64,000 bases of DNA from Callipepla californica brunnescens (GCA_023055505.1 JALIRH010000026.1:7517591-7581590), one strand, 5' to 3'; positions 36,541 through 51,149 are shown, counted from the first letter of the stretch. Translations and numbers: made by a program. Notes: generated by a model from the sequence alone, not told the origin.

Positions 36541-38159
36541 GATATCTATTTTGGTATTTGTAGGTATAAATGTCTTTCCGAAGTACAGAGACAGTGGGAG
36601 TAGATAGAATCAAGTATCCAGTAATCACTTCATTAGCTATCACATTATACATAAGAACAGTGTTCTGTTCTACCAGTAACGTGTGCACCACTCCTATTGC
36701 AGGCATCTGATGAGATTTGCACAGAGAAGCATTGGCTTCTGCTGGTTCCCAGAACAAACTGTTTATTGATCTTGCTGACTCAACAGGTTTTTTTTGTTTG
36801 TTTGTTTGTTTTAGGATTTTTTTTACCTTTTTTGTGACAATAGCTGTTTCTCAAGTTACTGTTGCTAATTAAAAAAAGCTTATTTTTACTTCTATTTCTC
36901 AGGACTTTTTTTTTAATCTTGCTTTCTTCATTGTTTCAACTTACTACTCTCCCACAGCTCAATAATTTTCCTGTGAAGCCAAGCAGGGTGACACCTCTGT
37001 GCTTTGCAGAACACTGCCTTAAACCACAGAAATCTGAACTTGTGGCAGAAGATAGGAAGTTCTGAAACTGCTTTACACAGATGAAATGACAAGTATTAGG
37101 TATTTCAGAATTCCATTATAATTAAGCTGATTTATTGCATGCTTTTTTTTATATAAATCAGTGCTTAATGTTTAGACTCGCAGGATATGTTCCTTAGACA
37201 TAGCAAAGCATGGAATTGCAACTTAAAGAATCTCTTGGTGCTTTAGTGTTGGTGCACACATGAAACAAAGAGCAGAACCTGTTTCTTACATGACTTGAGA
37301 CAATCTAGACCCATACATTGGTATGAGGTTCACTTAGTCTCCAACATCTGTTTTCTTTACCTGAAAACATCTGTGCCCATATTACTACAGATAAAAGATT
37401 TTCTTTGAGAGAAAGTGTCTGAGCAGTGCAACTTTTTTTTTTTCCATTTTATCTTTTTCTGCCACATTTCTGTTTAAGTTTCTTCAACGCATTTCAGTGC
37501 TGAACATCTGGGCTGCAGCCTGTTTGCCCTTTTCAAATGATTACTCCAAAGTTAACTGGCTCTGTAACGTACCTGATATAGATTATTAAATCATAGAAAG
37601 CATTTAAGAACAGAACCCTTATGGAAAACATGCTGCTTCTCTATCCTTTTCCTTTGTAATGGTTTCTTTCTAAGTAGTTTCTTACTCAGTGATAACTGCT
37701 GATCATCACAGGGCGCATGTGTGTTAATGTGTTAGTTCAGAGAGGGAATGCCCTGTTGACATGTACCTTTCCTTCCTTGCCTAATTTTAGGATGTGGTGG
37801 TGATGTTGAACCGCCTGTCAGAGCGAAAACTGAGTTCCTTTTAATGTAAACAAAAAGTAAAGGAGCATATTTAAAGTGCTCTAGCTGCTAATGATCAGCA
37901 GGATCTGGTTTAAACGATTTTCCCCTCCCTCCAGAAATACCTGTAGTGCAGTGTATGTATTTTTTGCTCCCAGCAACATCTGTTCTGCTCAATAGACTTG
38001 CTCCGATTCTTCTGAGTAACTTGCTTGTGAAAATGTAGCCAAAATGGTGCTGAATTCTCATCAAGCTCTGGAACCGTTTTACTTTAAGGTGTGATTCAGC
38101 ATAGAAGTTTGGTGTCTTAGTTTTTGAAGTATGTGCTTAAGATTATACCTTCAATTCTG

Positions 38160-38215
38160 CTGTTATCAGATATATATGACAGAACTTCAACAGGGAACTC
38201 TGCTGATGATAACAG
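38160..38215. repeat. Inverted repeat with divergent GATA-type sites
   Basis: CTGTTATCA at 38,160-38,168 and TGATAACAG at 38,207-38,215 are exact complements spaced by 38 bases. Each holds a TGATAA/TTATCA core of the GATA-factor type. It could be a small regulatory element or chance. Confidence 0.35.
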
Positions 38216-40392
38216 GAGTGAAACTGCTATGTAAGAAGTGAGTTCTCTCCTTTCCAGAGGTTAAAGGGTTACTAGATATTTTAATTCCTGAAATAACTGT
38301 GAGAGGCTCAAGATGTGCTCCCTCCCTCATACATCTCTGAAGTGCAGGATGAGCAATTCCTCAGTGATAGCAACTTCAACAAACCTGTACTTGTGGACTG
38401 AATTTCACTTAGTTGACATGACAGAATCCCAGTGAAAAGCTATCTTGCTTCAAAGCATTTGCTATTTGTTTTTATATAGTAGGTTTTCTTCTAAACTACA
38501 AGAATACAGATGGCATAACTGCTACCTCTGTAACCGTGACAGGTTGACACTTCTTCAAAAAGCACCCCTATTTTTTCTGAACGTTTCTTACTGAAGTTAA
38601 TCAAAACACAAAATACGCTTCTTTTACTGATTCTGAAGATTGCTTTTACAGTGGAAGTAGTTCTTAAGTATAATATTGAGCATTCAGTAAGGTTTCACAT
38701 TTTAAAACATCTGCTCTCTGATGAATTAGTAAAAGAATTAGTAAAAAGTGAAGGCAATTTTGCTTTGTTTCTATGTGCCACAGGTTTTGTCGGACAGTTT
38801 GTTCCTGTTTAGCTTGTTGCCTGAGTTCAGTGTGTGGCTTTCTCTGTAGAATTAATTCCTGGGAGTGGAAAAAGCTGCAGCAGCTTCCATGTTGACTGTT
38901 GTATGTTAGATGCTTGGCCTATTATACTACACTAACGCTTGAATTGCTGTACTTCTTAACGAAGGTAGTTGAAGCAATGACCAGTAAAGAAAAGCTGTTC
39001 TGCCTAGTGAGCGAGTGTATGTTTACCTAGCAGAGGAAGAACCTTCCGTGCTTACCTGTGAAATACTCAAAAAAGAAATGTAGACTTACAGAACTTCTGC
39101 TAAACACATATGAAAAGACTTGCAGTGAAGGAAATCTATGTGGTGATTGAAAATTGAGGAAAAGCTCGTGTTTGGTAGGTTTTCTATTTCAGAGAAATTC
39201 TGTGTAGAACAGGGAGAATTGTATGCTAGTAAGGGTACTCAAGGTTTAGTCTTGGATGGTAGTTACACTGTTTAGAAAGTCAAGTGGGTATGACATGATT
39301 TATGATTACTTTAAAAGACTTTTAAAGCTGAAGCTATCAAGTCCTTGTGCTTCCTTAAAATAGGGATTTATGGGCGTTAAGCTGAACGCTGTGTTAAAAA
39401 TCATTTTGCTGCAGTAGCCATGTGACCCAGAAGAAATGAGCTGAAAATCAGAGTGTCCTGATGCACAGGGTTAGTATTGGTTGATTTGGAACAGCAATTG
39501 GACCAGGAAGTCCTGTGAAATAGTGACTGAAAGAGAGCTAGCATTCTGGAAATACATCAAGGATGCCCAAGAAACAAATAATACTTAAGCCTGTGCAAAC
39601 CAAGCAAGCCTAAAGATGTGAGGACCAAATATGGAGGGTTGAAACCCAACAGCTTGATGAATGTGTGGACAGCTGTTTGAGACTGCTGTGTGTTTATAAC
39701 ACAGAGTAGGCTGGTGAAGTCCAAATCTCATTCAGTCTCAGGATACTCATGCTCCAAAACTCAGCAACACTCCCTGGCAATATAAAATCATTCAGAGGGA
39801 CAGTGCTCTTGGTTAACTGTCATTTATGGATCTAATAACCAGGGGACCACGGATGTGACCCTTCTGCAGGACCAGCTGAGTCCAAGTGGTTCCTGTCTCT
39901 TATTCCCAGCTTCTTGGAAGTTTAGCTGCTAGTAATGGAAAAAAAAACATCAAGACATATCCAAGAGTAACAGGAAAAGAAAAGGGATAATGTCTTTTCA
40001 TTCATTTAAATGCGTAAGACAGGTTCTCCTCAATTAGTGCAAGTTTATTTTGATCAATTGCACATCATCTGAAGCAGAGTAACCTTTGATGGAATGTATC
40101 ATTAGTGTCTTGGCAGACAGATCTAGTCTATGATTTCTAGTGCAGAGATGCTTTAAGAAGTGCTATGTACTTTGGCCACATAGATTACAAACATATTAGT
40201 GAGATGCTGCTGTGCTTTAGCTAGCTTTTATAGAAAGAGAAGGCTCATCAGATTTTGGGTTCAAGCTGGCGCCTTTTCCTAGCAAATTTGTGTAGCTGGT
40301 TTCCCTACTTTGAAGTATATTATTTTCTTTATTCAGGTAGTTGGAGCTTCTTATTGCTGTGTACTGTGGAAGCTGAATTGTTTATCTTGTGG

Positions 40393-40424
40393 TTTTTTTT
40401 TTGTTTTTTTTTTTTTTTTTTTTT
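40393..40424. repeat. T-rich tract
   Basis: T10-G-T21. It is a homopolymer with no recognised element attached. Similar shorter tracts are A19 at 43,721-43,739 and A10-C-A14 at 48,009-48,033. Confidence 0.85.
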
Positions 40425-42699
40425 GCTGTTTATCTAATAACTTTCTATTAATTGAAGAAAGGTCTGTTTAGTGATATCATGACACAGATTTAGACGTTAA
40501 AGTACTGCATGGGCCTGGGGGACCTGGAATTGAAGTGTTCAAATGTTCTGGCCACTCACATCTGTTCCCTTTTCCTTTTAGTCAGGTGGGATGCAAGTTA
40601 ATTCCTTTGGCCTTTAATTCAAACTATGAAGGCTGGCACCAATGAGTATGAAACGAAGTCCTGGTGACTGAGTATCATGGGGCAAGCTTATCATTTTGTG
40701 GAGTGTACAAAAAGATTCTAATAATGATGTTGTACAGTTGGGATAAAAAAGACAGGCAGAGGCATTAATTATATATTTCTGTATTTTGTGTCTTTTCAGA
40801 ACTGCTACAGTAGTACTAAAACAGAATAATTATTCATTTCTAAGTCTGGCACCTAAAGCAGCGAAAAGTAAGGTTGTGCCTCCACATGAAATGCAGCAGT
40901 CAGCATTTTGTAGGCAGATGAAGAAGGTAAGATGTCAGGAAATGAGGACATGCCAAACTCTGGATCATACATCGTGCACATACACTAAGGGACACTTCTT
41001 GATTTATCACTGACTACAAAATAGGTTTTGAATAGCCCTTTATGTATGTACTGAAGGTACTCTGGTTCATTCGTTTGTTTTGTATATGAGAGGAAGACAT
41101 GATGCTCAAATGTTTTCTACTCTTATGATACAGGAAAAATTGGATTCAAAAATCCAAGTACAGCTCCACAAATATTAGAAATATATTACAACATGATTTT
41201 GCATTCTCAATCTTAAAGAAAATGCCTGTATTTTGTTTAAGAAAAAAGTTGTGGAAATTAAATATAGTGACTGCGGAGATAACTTTGTGTACATTTTCAG
41301 TTTCTTGTGAGAATGAGAAGCACACACAGTAGGTATACTGCTGTATAAGAACTGAACGTCTTAACAAATGGTAACAAAAGAAGAACAATTTGACTTGAAA
41401 ATGGAAATAATTAGTACACTGCTTTCCTTAAAGAAAACAAAAAATACCGTGAATTATTAATGGCTTCATGTGTGTAAACACCTAGTCTGACAAAGCCCTG
41501 TGTCTAATTGCATCTATGAGAATAGCCCAGTTGATGTTTCTGGAGCTGAATGTGTATCAAACAGTGCCCGTGGATAATACTGAGTATGGCTGCAATGGAG
41601 TTAACTTTTTCCTTATGAGCCCACATAGCACTGAAAACACTGGACACAATATTGTTTTAAGCAAAAATAGCATTTCATTTTTTAGCAACTTGAAAAATCA
41701 GCATTCAGTATCTTGCATTATTTTACACAAGAGAAGAGGAAAATGCATTAGTAGAACAGCTACATCCAAAAATTTATTTCAAGCTTACAATTGCATCAAA
41801 CAGCAGTTTATTTTAAAATAGCAGATCAGATCAACGCCAGTGACAAATGTTTACTGATGTTAAAACAGCTGCTGAACTGTTAGGTTTTATAAATCAGTTT
41901 TTCCTAGAACATTCCATATGTGTAAGTTCAGAATAAATTTGGAAATACGCTTTTGCTTTTTCCCTGTGAGCTGATATCACGAAGTCAGTGGTCCTGAGAT
42001 GGAAAAGCTGTATTGGGTTGTCCTGGGTAGGCCTCTTTTCTCTTGTGAACATCTACAGAGTTCTTCAAGTGATCTCCCTGATCTCAATATAACAGGAGTC
42101 CATCTTGATTTCTTCTGGGATAGCAATTTTTATCCTTTTATAGTTCTCTTGATCACTAATAGGAATTTAAGTGCATGTGTCTGATTGGAAAAGAAGCCAA
42201 CTGCTGGTGATACAGCTGTTGGCTGCTCCTGGAGTGCTCATTGCATCTCTTGGTTTAACATGTGTAATATATAATTAGTTAAACCACACTGAAGTGACAG
42301 AACTGTATGTGTGGATTCAGTAGTGAGGTGTACCTTGTTCTGTGTCTCTGTAGTTCAGTGATAAGCAATCTGGTAGGGTTTTCAGTTTGGTACTGATGAT
42401 TTCTAAATGCCTCAGCGGTGATTTGCGGAGCTCATCATGTTTTACCTGTAAAAAGGAAGCCATAAAAATTTAGAATGCTCTTGGCATTCCCTGTGTTTGT
42501 CTGTGAACTTTTGACTAAGAATAGGACCAGAATGTTTAGCTGAGTCCCAGTGGGTCAGGGTTCTGTGGTACAGGTGCTTATGCTCTTAAATTCAGAGTGT
42601 CTCTGCAGACAAAGGGAATTCAGGTGAAATATCAGCACTTAATTCAGGGACATGGCATTCTGAAACCTGAAACTGAACTGAACAACGGGACCAGTGATA

Positions 42700-43060
42700 T
42701 CTGACATCTTTGTAGGTGATGTGGACAATGGGGTTGAGTGCACTCTCAGCAAGTTTGCAGATGATACCAAGCTGAGTTGGTACAGTTGATGTGCTTCAGG
42801 GAACAGGTGCCAAGCAGAGGGACCTGGATGGGCTTGAGAAGTGGGCCTGTGTCGACCTCATGAAGTTCCACAAGGCCAAATAGCCATGTACCTGGGTCGG
42901 GGCAATCCAATGCACAGATAGAAGTTGAGTGGAGAAGGGCCTGAGTGCAGCCCTGAGGTTCATTGAATAAACATTCGGTGTAAGCCAGCAACGTGTGCTT
43001 GCAGAGGGCCAACAGTATCCTGATCTGCTGAGGTTGATGAGACAACCTGTGCAGGTGTAT
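42700..43060 (+). mobile_element. CR1 LINE fragment (reverse transcriptase region, decayed)
   Basis: The plus strand matches the CR1 consensus as I know it. It encodes SKFADDTKL near 42,752-42,778, with the FADD catalytic motif of the reverse transcriptase, then decayed versions of the following region (ctggatgggcttgagaagtgggcc, cctcatgaagttccacaaggcc, gccaacagtatcctg). Frameshifts and stops break the frame soon after TKL. Both the 5' part and the usual 3' end with short ATTCTRTG repeats are missing, so only an internal fragment of about 350 bp remains. Confidence 0.85.
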
Positions 43061-46000
43061 GGAGTCTGTTTACATGGGCGATAAATTTTTGCTTATGACA
43101 ACCTGTAGACAAAACAAGAAGAGCCTAAATTGAAGGAACGTTAAGAACAGACTCAAGACTAAGCCTTCTTACTTTCCTGTGCGACATTTCTGCTGCTTTA
43201 TGGTTTTTTTTTCCCTTAAACTACTTAAAGGAAACTGATAACTTAGCTGAAGTCCAGGCAACACAGTTATTAGTGTCATCTGTACGCAAGAGATAAGAGT
43301 GACGTAATCTTAGTGCAAAGGAAAGGAGAAAACAAAATGAAATTTCACTTGTTCCTTGCAAAAGTTTTGTTTTGTTTTACCCCAGGAAATGCATGTGAAT
43401 TGTTGTGAGTGTTTCATGTGCTATGAACTTCACCTCTTAGAAATTTTATTACCTTTTTGGTTTTGCAAGCTGTGATACATTGCGGACCACAAGAATCAGT
43501 AGTTCTTCTGTGTGTTGAACAAGAAGATTTTTCATTAGGGAAGTGCAAGTTGAACATGATATTGTTAATAGAGGTTAAAAATGGGAAACAATTAAGGTAT
43601 CTTTGGTGTACTGTGTCTATAATGTGTTTAACAACAGTCCTTTCCAAACCTCTAGACCTAATATATTAGTGGCTTGTTTGCTTTTGATGAAAAAAGACAT
43701 TTTTTTTTCCCTGCAGCTTTAAAAAAAAAAAAAAAAAAAGCTTAGTCAGAGTGAACTTACTAAGTACAAAGATATGATACGTAATGGTTCAGTCCAAAAC
43801 TTGGGCTGCGTTGTGCGCTCTCAGTTCCTTTTATTAAGCTGAGGCATCGTGCACTAAAGCCTGTAGAAGACAGGAAGATGGACAAGAACAAGCAGGCCAT
43901 TTGGCTCCACAGCACGGCGTTGTGAAATTTGGCTGGGAGTCAAGTGGAAGCGTCTCACCAATAGGTAACCCCGGCCCATCACTTCTGGCTCCGTTGGTGA
44001 CCGCATTACACAGACTGAGGCAGTTCAGATCATGCCAAAAACAGAGAGCTGTAAATCTTCAGGGAATGTTGCAATCATGTGGGGAGGTACTAAATATGTT
44101 TAGACTATTCCAGAGCAGGAATTGTATCCAAAGTACATTTTTAGTCATGGACATTGGTGTCCTTTGAACCCAGACTCAGTAACCCTGCACATTTTGGGAT
44201 TTTTGTTGTGCTTAATGCTCTCCATCCTTACCTAATTTTTCAGAGCTCAGTGTATTTGTTTTGTGCTATGAAATGAAAACAGGGTTAGTGTAGTTAGCAC
44301 TTGAAGTATGATTTAATTTGGTGGCATGTGGCTTTTAAAACTTCTGTGTACTAGTTCCTCATCAAGATGGTCTTCAAACTGAGTACCACGTGTTATGTTT
44401 GATACATGAGTTGATTAAAAAATATCAAGTTTGAATAGCAATTGCATTGTATATTAGTTCTAATTTTATAATATATAGGCTCTGGGGAAAATTCTAGTGT
44501 TCTGGGAGTTACAGAAGAGAGAAATTTAACTCATACTATTGGTTTCTGTGTTCCTTGTTTTGCTTTTCTTTGTTGTTGTTGTTTTTACAAAAATTAGACA
44601 AATGTTGTTTTCCTTGAGCAAGGCTTGTAGAAGGCTTGTAGAGTTCCTGATGGTGATATATTGGTATTGCTGTGTGTATTTCTCTTAGCCTGATGTTTGC
44701 AGTCTGCTGTTTTCTCATGAGAAGGAAAAAAATACGTAAATTCAGAGTATCTTTGGCAACTTAAAATGGATTTAAATCATATAAGCAGCTGATGCTGCTT
44801 GCCTTGTGAAGGGGAACCCACTTGCCTGGCTGTTGGTCTTCCTCTCTGGGGACATTATGTGGCAGATGTGCCCATTGTCACTACTTGCTCATTCTGCTCA
44901 CAAGAAATGCCAGGGCTTGCGTGACTGCTGATCAGGTTTCATTGTTGTATGAGGTTTGGGACCTTTTTGCTGTCACTGCTTTCCTTCATTGAAATAAAAC
45001 TTTTGCAAACAAGCTAACTGTAATACCTGAGCATGTGTCAGGTACTAGTGAGAGCACAATACTTACAGCATTTTTAAGGCACTCGTGGAAGGTGCTTAAA
45101 TTCCTTTTAAAAGTGGGAGGACCCCAAAGAACCCACAAGAAGCAACTTTGTGAAATAAACACGTGAAGGTACAGCAAAAGCATTGCTTTAGCTCTTAATT
45201 TAGATTGTGGGAGAGAAAATAAGTCGTGTGCTCCCTCCGTACATCCATCTGTGAATGTGCGTGCTGCGTTACAGATGTTATTGATCCAGAGCACTACACC
45301 AGCACACTGGTACAGGCTGTACTCTGGCATGAGTGCTTTGGGGCTGGCATGCCTTCCTGTGTTTATCTCCTGTAAACCTTTTACCTTTGTGTGCTGTGGC
45401 TGAAGACCTTGCTTGTCTCCCTTAAGTAGCTGGGCCCTCATCCAAAAGAGATCTGACGCACTGTGGTCTCACCTTTAGCTTTGGCTGAGGGCAGAGATGT
45501 ATCTGTGGTTAGCTGAATATCTGAGAAGCCAAGTGGGCTAGAGCTCTGACTTAATTCCTTTCATAAGGACACTTGTGCTCGCTGCAGGATGTGGCCATTC
45601 CCCCCTGCAGATACCAGGTTACAGGCAGCTGGCACGTTTCCTTTATGCCTGTGCTTGCACTTCCACATGAAGAAAGCACCCTGCCTCGAGTTGTCAAAGA
45701 AAACTAAATATGCACTGCTCTAAAAGCATATCCTGGATAGAAGAGCAGCAGATCTTTCTGTGGCTTGTGCAATTTGAGGAGCAAACATCGATGTTTACCC
45801 TGTGCCAAAATCTGCCTGCATAAGCAGATTAGACTTCTTTCAAAAAAAACACGTTGTTCTGGAAGGTCAGAGACTATTTCGTTTGAGGTTTTTTGCTTAG
45901 TCAAGCAAAGTTCACAGGTGCCAGAGGAATTATTTGATTTTCCAGGTTTTCTCTGTTCTTCACTTTGTGCTTTGTTAAATGCATCTGTGGTAGTGACAGC

Positions 46001-49000
46001 GTTGAGCAGTACTGAAGAAGCTCTGTCTTCTAAACAAGCAGTAAACACCTTGGTCCATTTGTAACAAATACAGCTTCAGAATTTGTGAATGAAAGATATC
46101 AAATGACTGAGGGGCTGTTTATCTCCTGAGCGTTTGCGTTGCGTGCACAGAAAGTGTTCTGTGTGGCTGTTTGAGGTCTTCCTCTGAACCTTGCTGGGTG
46201 CCAAGGCTCTCCAGTGCGTGTTGCTTTTCTGGGGTTGGAGGCAGAACTGTGGCTTTAGACACATCAACCGTGCAAATGCAGTGTTAAAAAGAGTTGGCCT
46301 TTTGTGGTGTACATACTTCAAACAGCGCTGAAGAATTCCACTATTGTAATGCGGTAGGGCTTAGTCATGACATAGTCATGACGCTGTCCCTGCACTGTAC
46401 CAGCAACCATTTTCATTTGTATCTCTTTAGTCTCAATAGCTTCATTAGCAAAGAAGGGAATATTTCCTACCTGACAAGGGTACTCAGGGTTTCCCTGTGT
46501 TTGTGTTGCTGATTTTTGCTCGGAGGTTGTTGTCGTTTTAACTAAGTACGTATTTCTGATAAGCTCTCCCTGATAACGCTCAGCACGGGCCACTTGCTGC
46601 ATGTCTATGTGGCTCACTGATATACAGGCTGAACAGCTGTGGTTGTCCCATGGCTCTTTTCCACCCTTTGTTGTTTGGTGTTGGTTTTTATTTTTTTTTT
46701 CTGATAGAGATGAAGGAAAGAAGGTGCAAGAGTTCTTCTGTCCTCAGTACCTTGAGCCTCCTCTTTCCTCATCCTGTGGACTTTCTCACTACGTGATTTC
46801 TGCCTGCACAAACACAGTTTAATATTGAAGCTCAAGTTCATTTAGATTAGACAGCGTAGTGCTGCTTGATGAGCTGCCAGACAGGCACGTGTGATTTTGT
46901 AAACTGAGATCTGATCTGTAGCTACTGCACTGTCATTTACCTGAGGTTTTCACAATGTGTTCTTCCTGTACTTGGGGCATTACCTCGACTGCTAATTACT
47001 TCTCTCATCATGAATGAAATTGTGCTGTTTACCTTCAAGGTGATGCATCAGCTTCGTCCTGCCTAGCTTGCAGACCTGCAAGTTAACTGCCTGCTTACAG
47101 CTGCTCCCCTGAGGTTGTTGCTCTATTGGTTTTCCGTCAGCTTCCACTTTCCAGTTAGAGTCATTTGGAAGCCCTCAACTTTCAGTAGCTGTACTTTTCA
47201 AGGCCTGTTCCCACTTCACTCAGAGATGTTTGTACAACGTGAGAAGTTGCGTTTCTGTGCAGTAACTGCCTTCGACTTGCAGAAATATTTTAAGGTATCT
47301 TTGTGCAAAATGTCAGAGTTATACTTTGTACTCTGTTATGTGTTGTACTCCAGGCCAAAGGAGAGGATGCCGCTTAATCATTACAAACTTTGGACAGGGA
47401 GGCATGACTTTTGGTTTCTATTCTTGGTTTTACTGCTGACTTAACATGTGACTTGTGCAAGTGATTTAACCTTTGTGTGGCCCTGCTTGCCCACATATAA
47501 AATAAATATTATAATCTCTGCTTCTCAAGTTGTGTCATTGAAGGCACTACAGCAGCCTGCTGCAAGCACCCTGTTTGATTACGTGTTAAATGTGAAGTGC
47601 AGTTCTGCGGATTTGTTTATCATTCCTCCCCATTCATACCCCTTAAATGACACTCTTCTGCTTATGGGTGTACTGAGCCAGTGACCTCTCACGACAGCTG
47701 CATTTGAGTAACTCAGAGCATCTGAAAACCTTAAGAATGAGGCTCATGAGTGTAGTAAAAATCGTATCTTTGGTGTATGGCCTCCGACTCGGCAGTTCTC
47801 TTCCCACTAGTGGTCGTGACAGTTGTGAACTTCGGAGTAAAAGGAGGTAACATGCTAGCTGAGTGTGGTGTTCCTGAGCTCAGGCGTACCAAAATTCAGC
47901 TCCTGTAGTGATGGAGAAGGAATAAAAGATGGAGCTCAAATTAATTTCTGTGGTTAACTTTGTATGATGATCATTTGTTATGTTTCCATCAATCATGTAT
48001 TTGAGTTTAAAAAAAAAACAAAAAAAAAAAAAACAACCGAACTGCAACATGTGTTTTTCTGTGTAGTCCATGCATGAGCAAGTGGTTAGGGCAAGCACTT
48101 CTGCAGCAGATAAGAATATCATACTGGAGCAATTTGTAAGTCACAGAGATGGACAGGTGCTTGAGTTAAAGCTTTTTCTCCCTTACTTGAGTGAGAAGAT
48201 CGACTAAGGACAAAATGGACCTCAACAGGATCTGGCCCAATGGTGCATCTCCTCTCTCTATAGTATGTCACACTCACATGGGAGGAGACTCTGCAGTGAC
48301 TAATGGAAACAGATTCCAAACACAAAAGGAGTAGCTGGCATCATCAAATTTTAAACAAGAAAACAAGTGAGTGAAAATACTGTAATGGAAACTGCTACAG
48401 CAAATGTTGCAGTGCAGAAAAGTGTTTAAAAGCCACGTATTCTTTCTTTGGGTTTGTGCATCTGCTTGCATGTCACAGTCAACAGGCAGAATCTAAATTA
48501 CAATAACATAAAAAATAAAACTAAAGGATTGTAGCTGATATAAGATCTGGGAGAAGGGACTGCAGAAGTGCAGGTTAGCATGATGTTCAGTTCTGTGCCT
48601 CATGCGTGTTCTCCAAATTCTCCTAGGATATTAAAACTGATATAGAGATGACGGAACAAGGCACAGAATTGACTTCAAGTGCGAGGTGTTATGAGAACGG
48701 AGTCTTTACTTCAAGTGTAAAAGTCACTATAAAGATGAGGGCTGAAATTCTGCTCCCACAAATGTCATTGGCCAATTCCTTACTGCGTCTATCTATGGCA
48801 GGTTTTTACCCATTGTCTTGGATTTTAGCCAGCAGACGCAGCAGAATACTACTACATGATTGTCTCTGCTTTTTTGATTTTCTCTTTGGTGGTCCAGTGT
48901 TTAATGCAGTGTTAACTTTTCAGCCAGTGTGCCTGTCCTAGCAGGATGAGCTGGGTGCTGATTACATTGAGAAGGAAGGGAGGATCACTCTCAAGGTTAC

Positions 49001-50759
49001 TTCTGCTGTCTGATGTTCTTAGGCAGGAATCACAATGGTGTCTTAAGCTGCTGAAGCTGCTTCTGCAGTGAACAGCTCCTCACAGACTACTCGGATCCCA
49101 TTTTTGAGAGCTGACTTCTGTTAAAGATGCCCGTGGCTTAGCCTGGTATGCTCTATCACATACTTTCCTCTCTGACCATAGCTATATTGGAATCAAACTT
49201 GATATCTACAGTGTTAGTGTATGTTATTCCATAACAGCGTCAGTGATAACATATGCAGAGGCACAATACACAAATACATCCGAAGATCAGGATATTCCCT
49301 TCTTCATAAAGCCCAGACTACCTGTGTTAGCAATGCAGAAAGCTTATACTGGGTGAGCTTTAGAAAACACGTTTAGCCCCTGCTTTTTGAACTGTGGCCC
49401 ATTGTTCTGAACACGTTAATGGACTGTTCCTACATGCATGGCCTAGCATGGAATCTAGCAAAGTGTTTCCTAGAACATGACATGCAACTGAGATTTGGCT
49501 GTGCGTGCAAAGGAAAACCAATTAATGACATAACAAAAATACTGTCTCAAATCCAAAGGGTTTGAGTCGGGAACATTGTTATTGTTCCCCTGGTGAAATC
49601 AGAGTGCGTTCACGTTTAATGTTTTCTCAGAAGCCTGCTCTGAATTTTCTTAGAAAGGACTGAGAGGTGGCACAACCGGTAATTCTCATGACCCTTTACT
49701 TAAAATGGACCTCTTAAACAAACGAGACTCATATTCATCCAGTAGAGTGCATACCTGCACATAGCAAGTACCGAGCGACAATAGCTTTGTTGTTGGCTGA
49801 GTCTGTTTTTACGGGCTCCTAAGGAGTCCATGAGTGCCCCAGGGGCTGACCTGAGTCCTTCACTGGTCTGTACAGAGCAGGGCAGCAGGTCTGTGCTGTT
49901 CAGATAATACAGACCAGCCAGGCCCTGTCTGCTTTAGCAGCGATGGACATCAGCACTGCAGGAAGGTTTCTGGACTCTCAGGGAAAGGATGATGGGCAAT
50001 AAAAAATGATACCCTGGCAGTGACGGGGTGGATGACAAGGTCTGGAGTGTGGTACCTGCAAGCACCAGCACCACGTGTGGGGAAAGCTGAGTCTTCCAAA
50101 TGTGCAGGATGCCTGGGGAGTTGCTCCCTTCTGTGCCCTCATAGCTCTGGGCTCCAAGTTAAGAATGAGAGAATACACAGAATTCCTTTTATATTTATTT
50201 AAAAATATTCATGCAGATAAGAACAAGGGGAATCAAAGCCTGAGTTTGGTCTTCAGAATCTCAAGTTGCTTCAAGGTGTCCTATGAGAAACGGTGTAGCT
50301 GCACTATTCTCACAGTGAAAAAACGTCTCTTGAGGGCGAGGACTTTTCCTGTAACCTCCAACTTTTTGGGATGCGAAGGACTTTTTAGAGAGCACTGGCG
50401 GGTGCTGGGGCAGCTGTTACCCATCTGTGCAAGCTGCATCACCTCAATTCCTGTTGGAGCCAGGTGTGATTACTGACAGGCAGAGAGACAGAACCGCTGT
50501 CTGTGGCTGCTGGCTCACCGTGCTCTGCTCAGCAGGGACGCAGCCCCTTCTCCCCACGCAGGGAGCACAGGTGCATGGTGTGAGGTAAAGCTTTCCCGTG
50601 GAAAAACAGAAAATCTGCGTTCTTTTTGGTAAGGGAAAGTTGGGGGTGGAACGTGGTGCCAGTTCACGGTAATTCCTCGTTCTGCACGACAGACGCGTTG
50701 CTGGCTCTTCTGCTGGGCCAGAAGCAGAGAGAGCCGCAGGTGCCGCTTTATTCGTAGCC
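43061..50759. other. Intergenic region upstream of the CpG island
   Basis: No gene is recognised. A 151-codon minus-strand frame (44,986-45,441) is the longest outside the CpG island and has no signature I recognise. Short tandem duplications lie at 44,620-44,641 and 46,362-46,382. GC rises gradually from about 49.8 kb toward the CpG island. Confidence 0.55.
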
Positions 50760-51118
50760 TGGCCGTTATTTGCTGCGGACGCGTGCGGCTCGCTTTCCTC
50801 GCCTGAAAGGCGCTCACCCGGCGCCGCGTCACGGCCCCTGCGCGGAGCCCGGCCGCCGTGCAGCGGGCAGCCCCGGGGCCGCGCTGCGGGCCCTCCCCCT
50901 GGCGCTGGGGCGCGGTGCGGCCGGCAGCCCCGCGGCGCGGCGGGGCCGGACCCGCCCGGAGTTGCTGCCCGGGGCCGGCCCCCCTCCTTCTCCTTCCCGT
51001 TTTGGCAGGGGATTAAAGCAGCTCCCCCCTGTGGCAGCAGTGACCCAGAAACGAGTTTGATTCACGGAGTCCTTCCTCCATAACAAGTACAAACGTCAGT
51101 CAGAGGGAGTCTCCGGCG

Positions 51119-51145
<27 letters not shown>
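51119..51145. repeat. (GT)n dinucleotide repeat
   Basis: About 13 GT units followed by gcgtgcgtgc, inside the CpG island. It is likely length-polymorphic and Z-DNA-prone. Confidence 0.9.

Positions 51146-51149
<4 letters not shown>

Larger units (their letters stand above)
36541..42699. other. Intergenic, no recognised gene
   Basis: No gene is seen. A GTTT-rich tract lies near 36,786-36,812 and a 12-bp tandem duplication at 38,723-38,746. About 39,390-39,930 has a TATA-like tataaaatc and a composition that could be an old LTR, but I cannot support a family or boundaries. Confidence 0.55.

Noticed and set aside
39390..39930. Possible LTR with TATA-like tataaaatc
   Set aside because: I could not find termini, a second copy in the window or a family resemblance, so I mention it only in the intergenic description.
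44986..45441. 151-codon minus-strand open frame, the longest outside the island and mariner
   Set aside because: There is no recognisable motif or family, no splice context that I trust and no codon regularity. A frame this long is not surprising in 64 kb searched on six frames.
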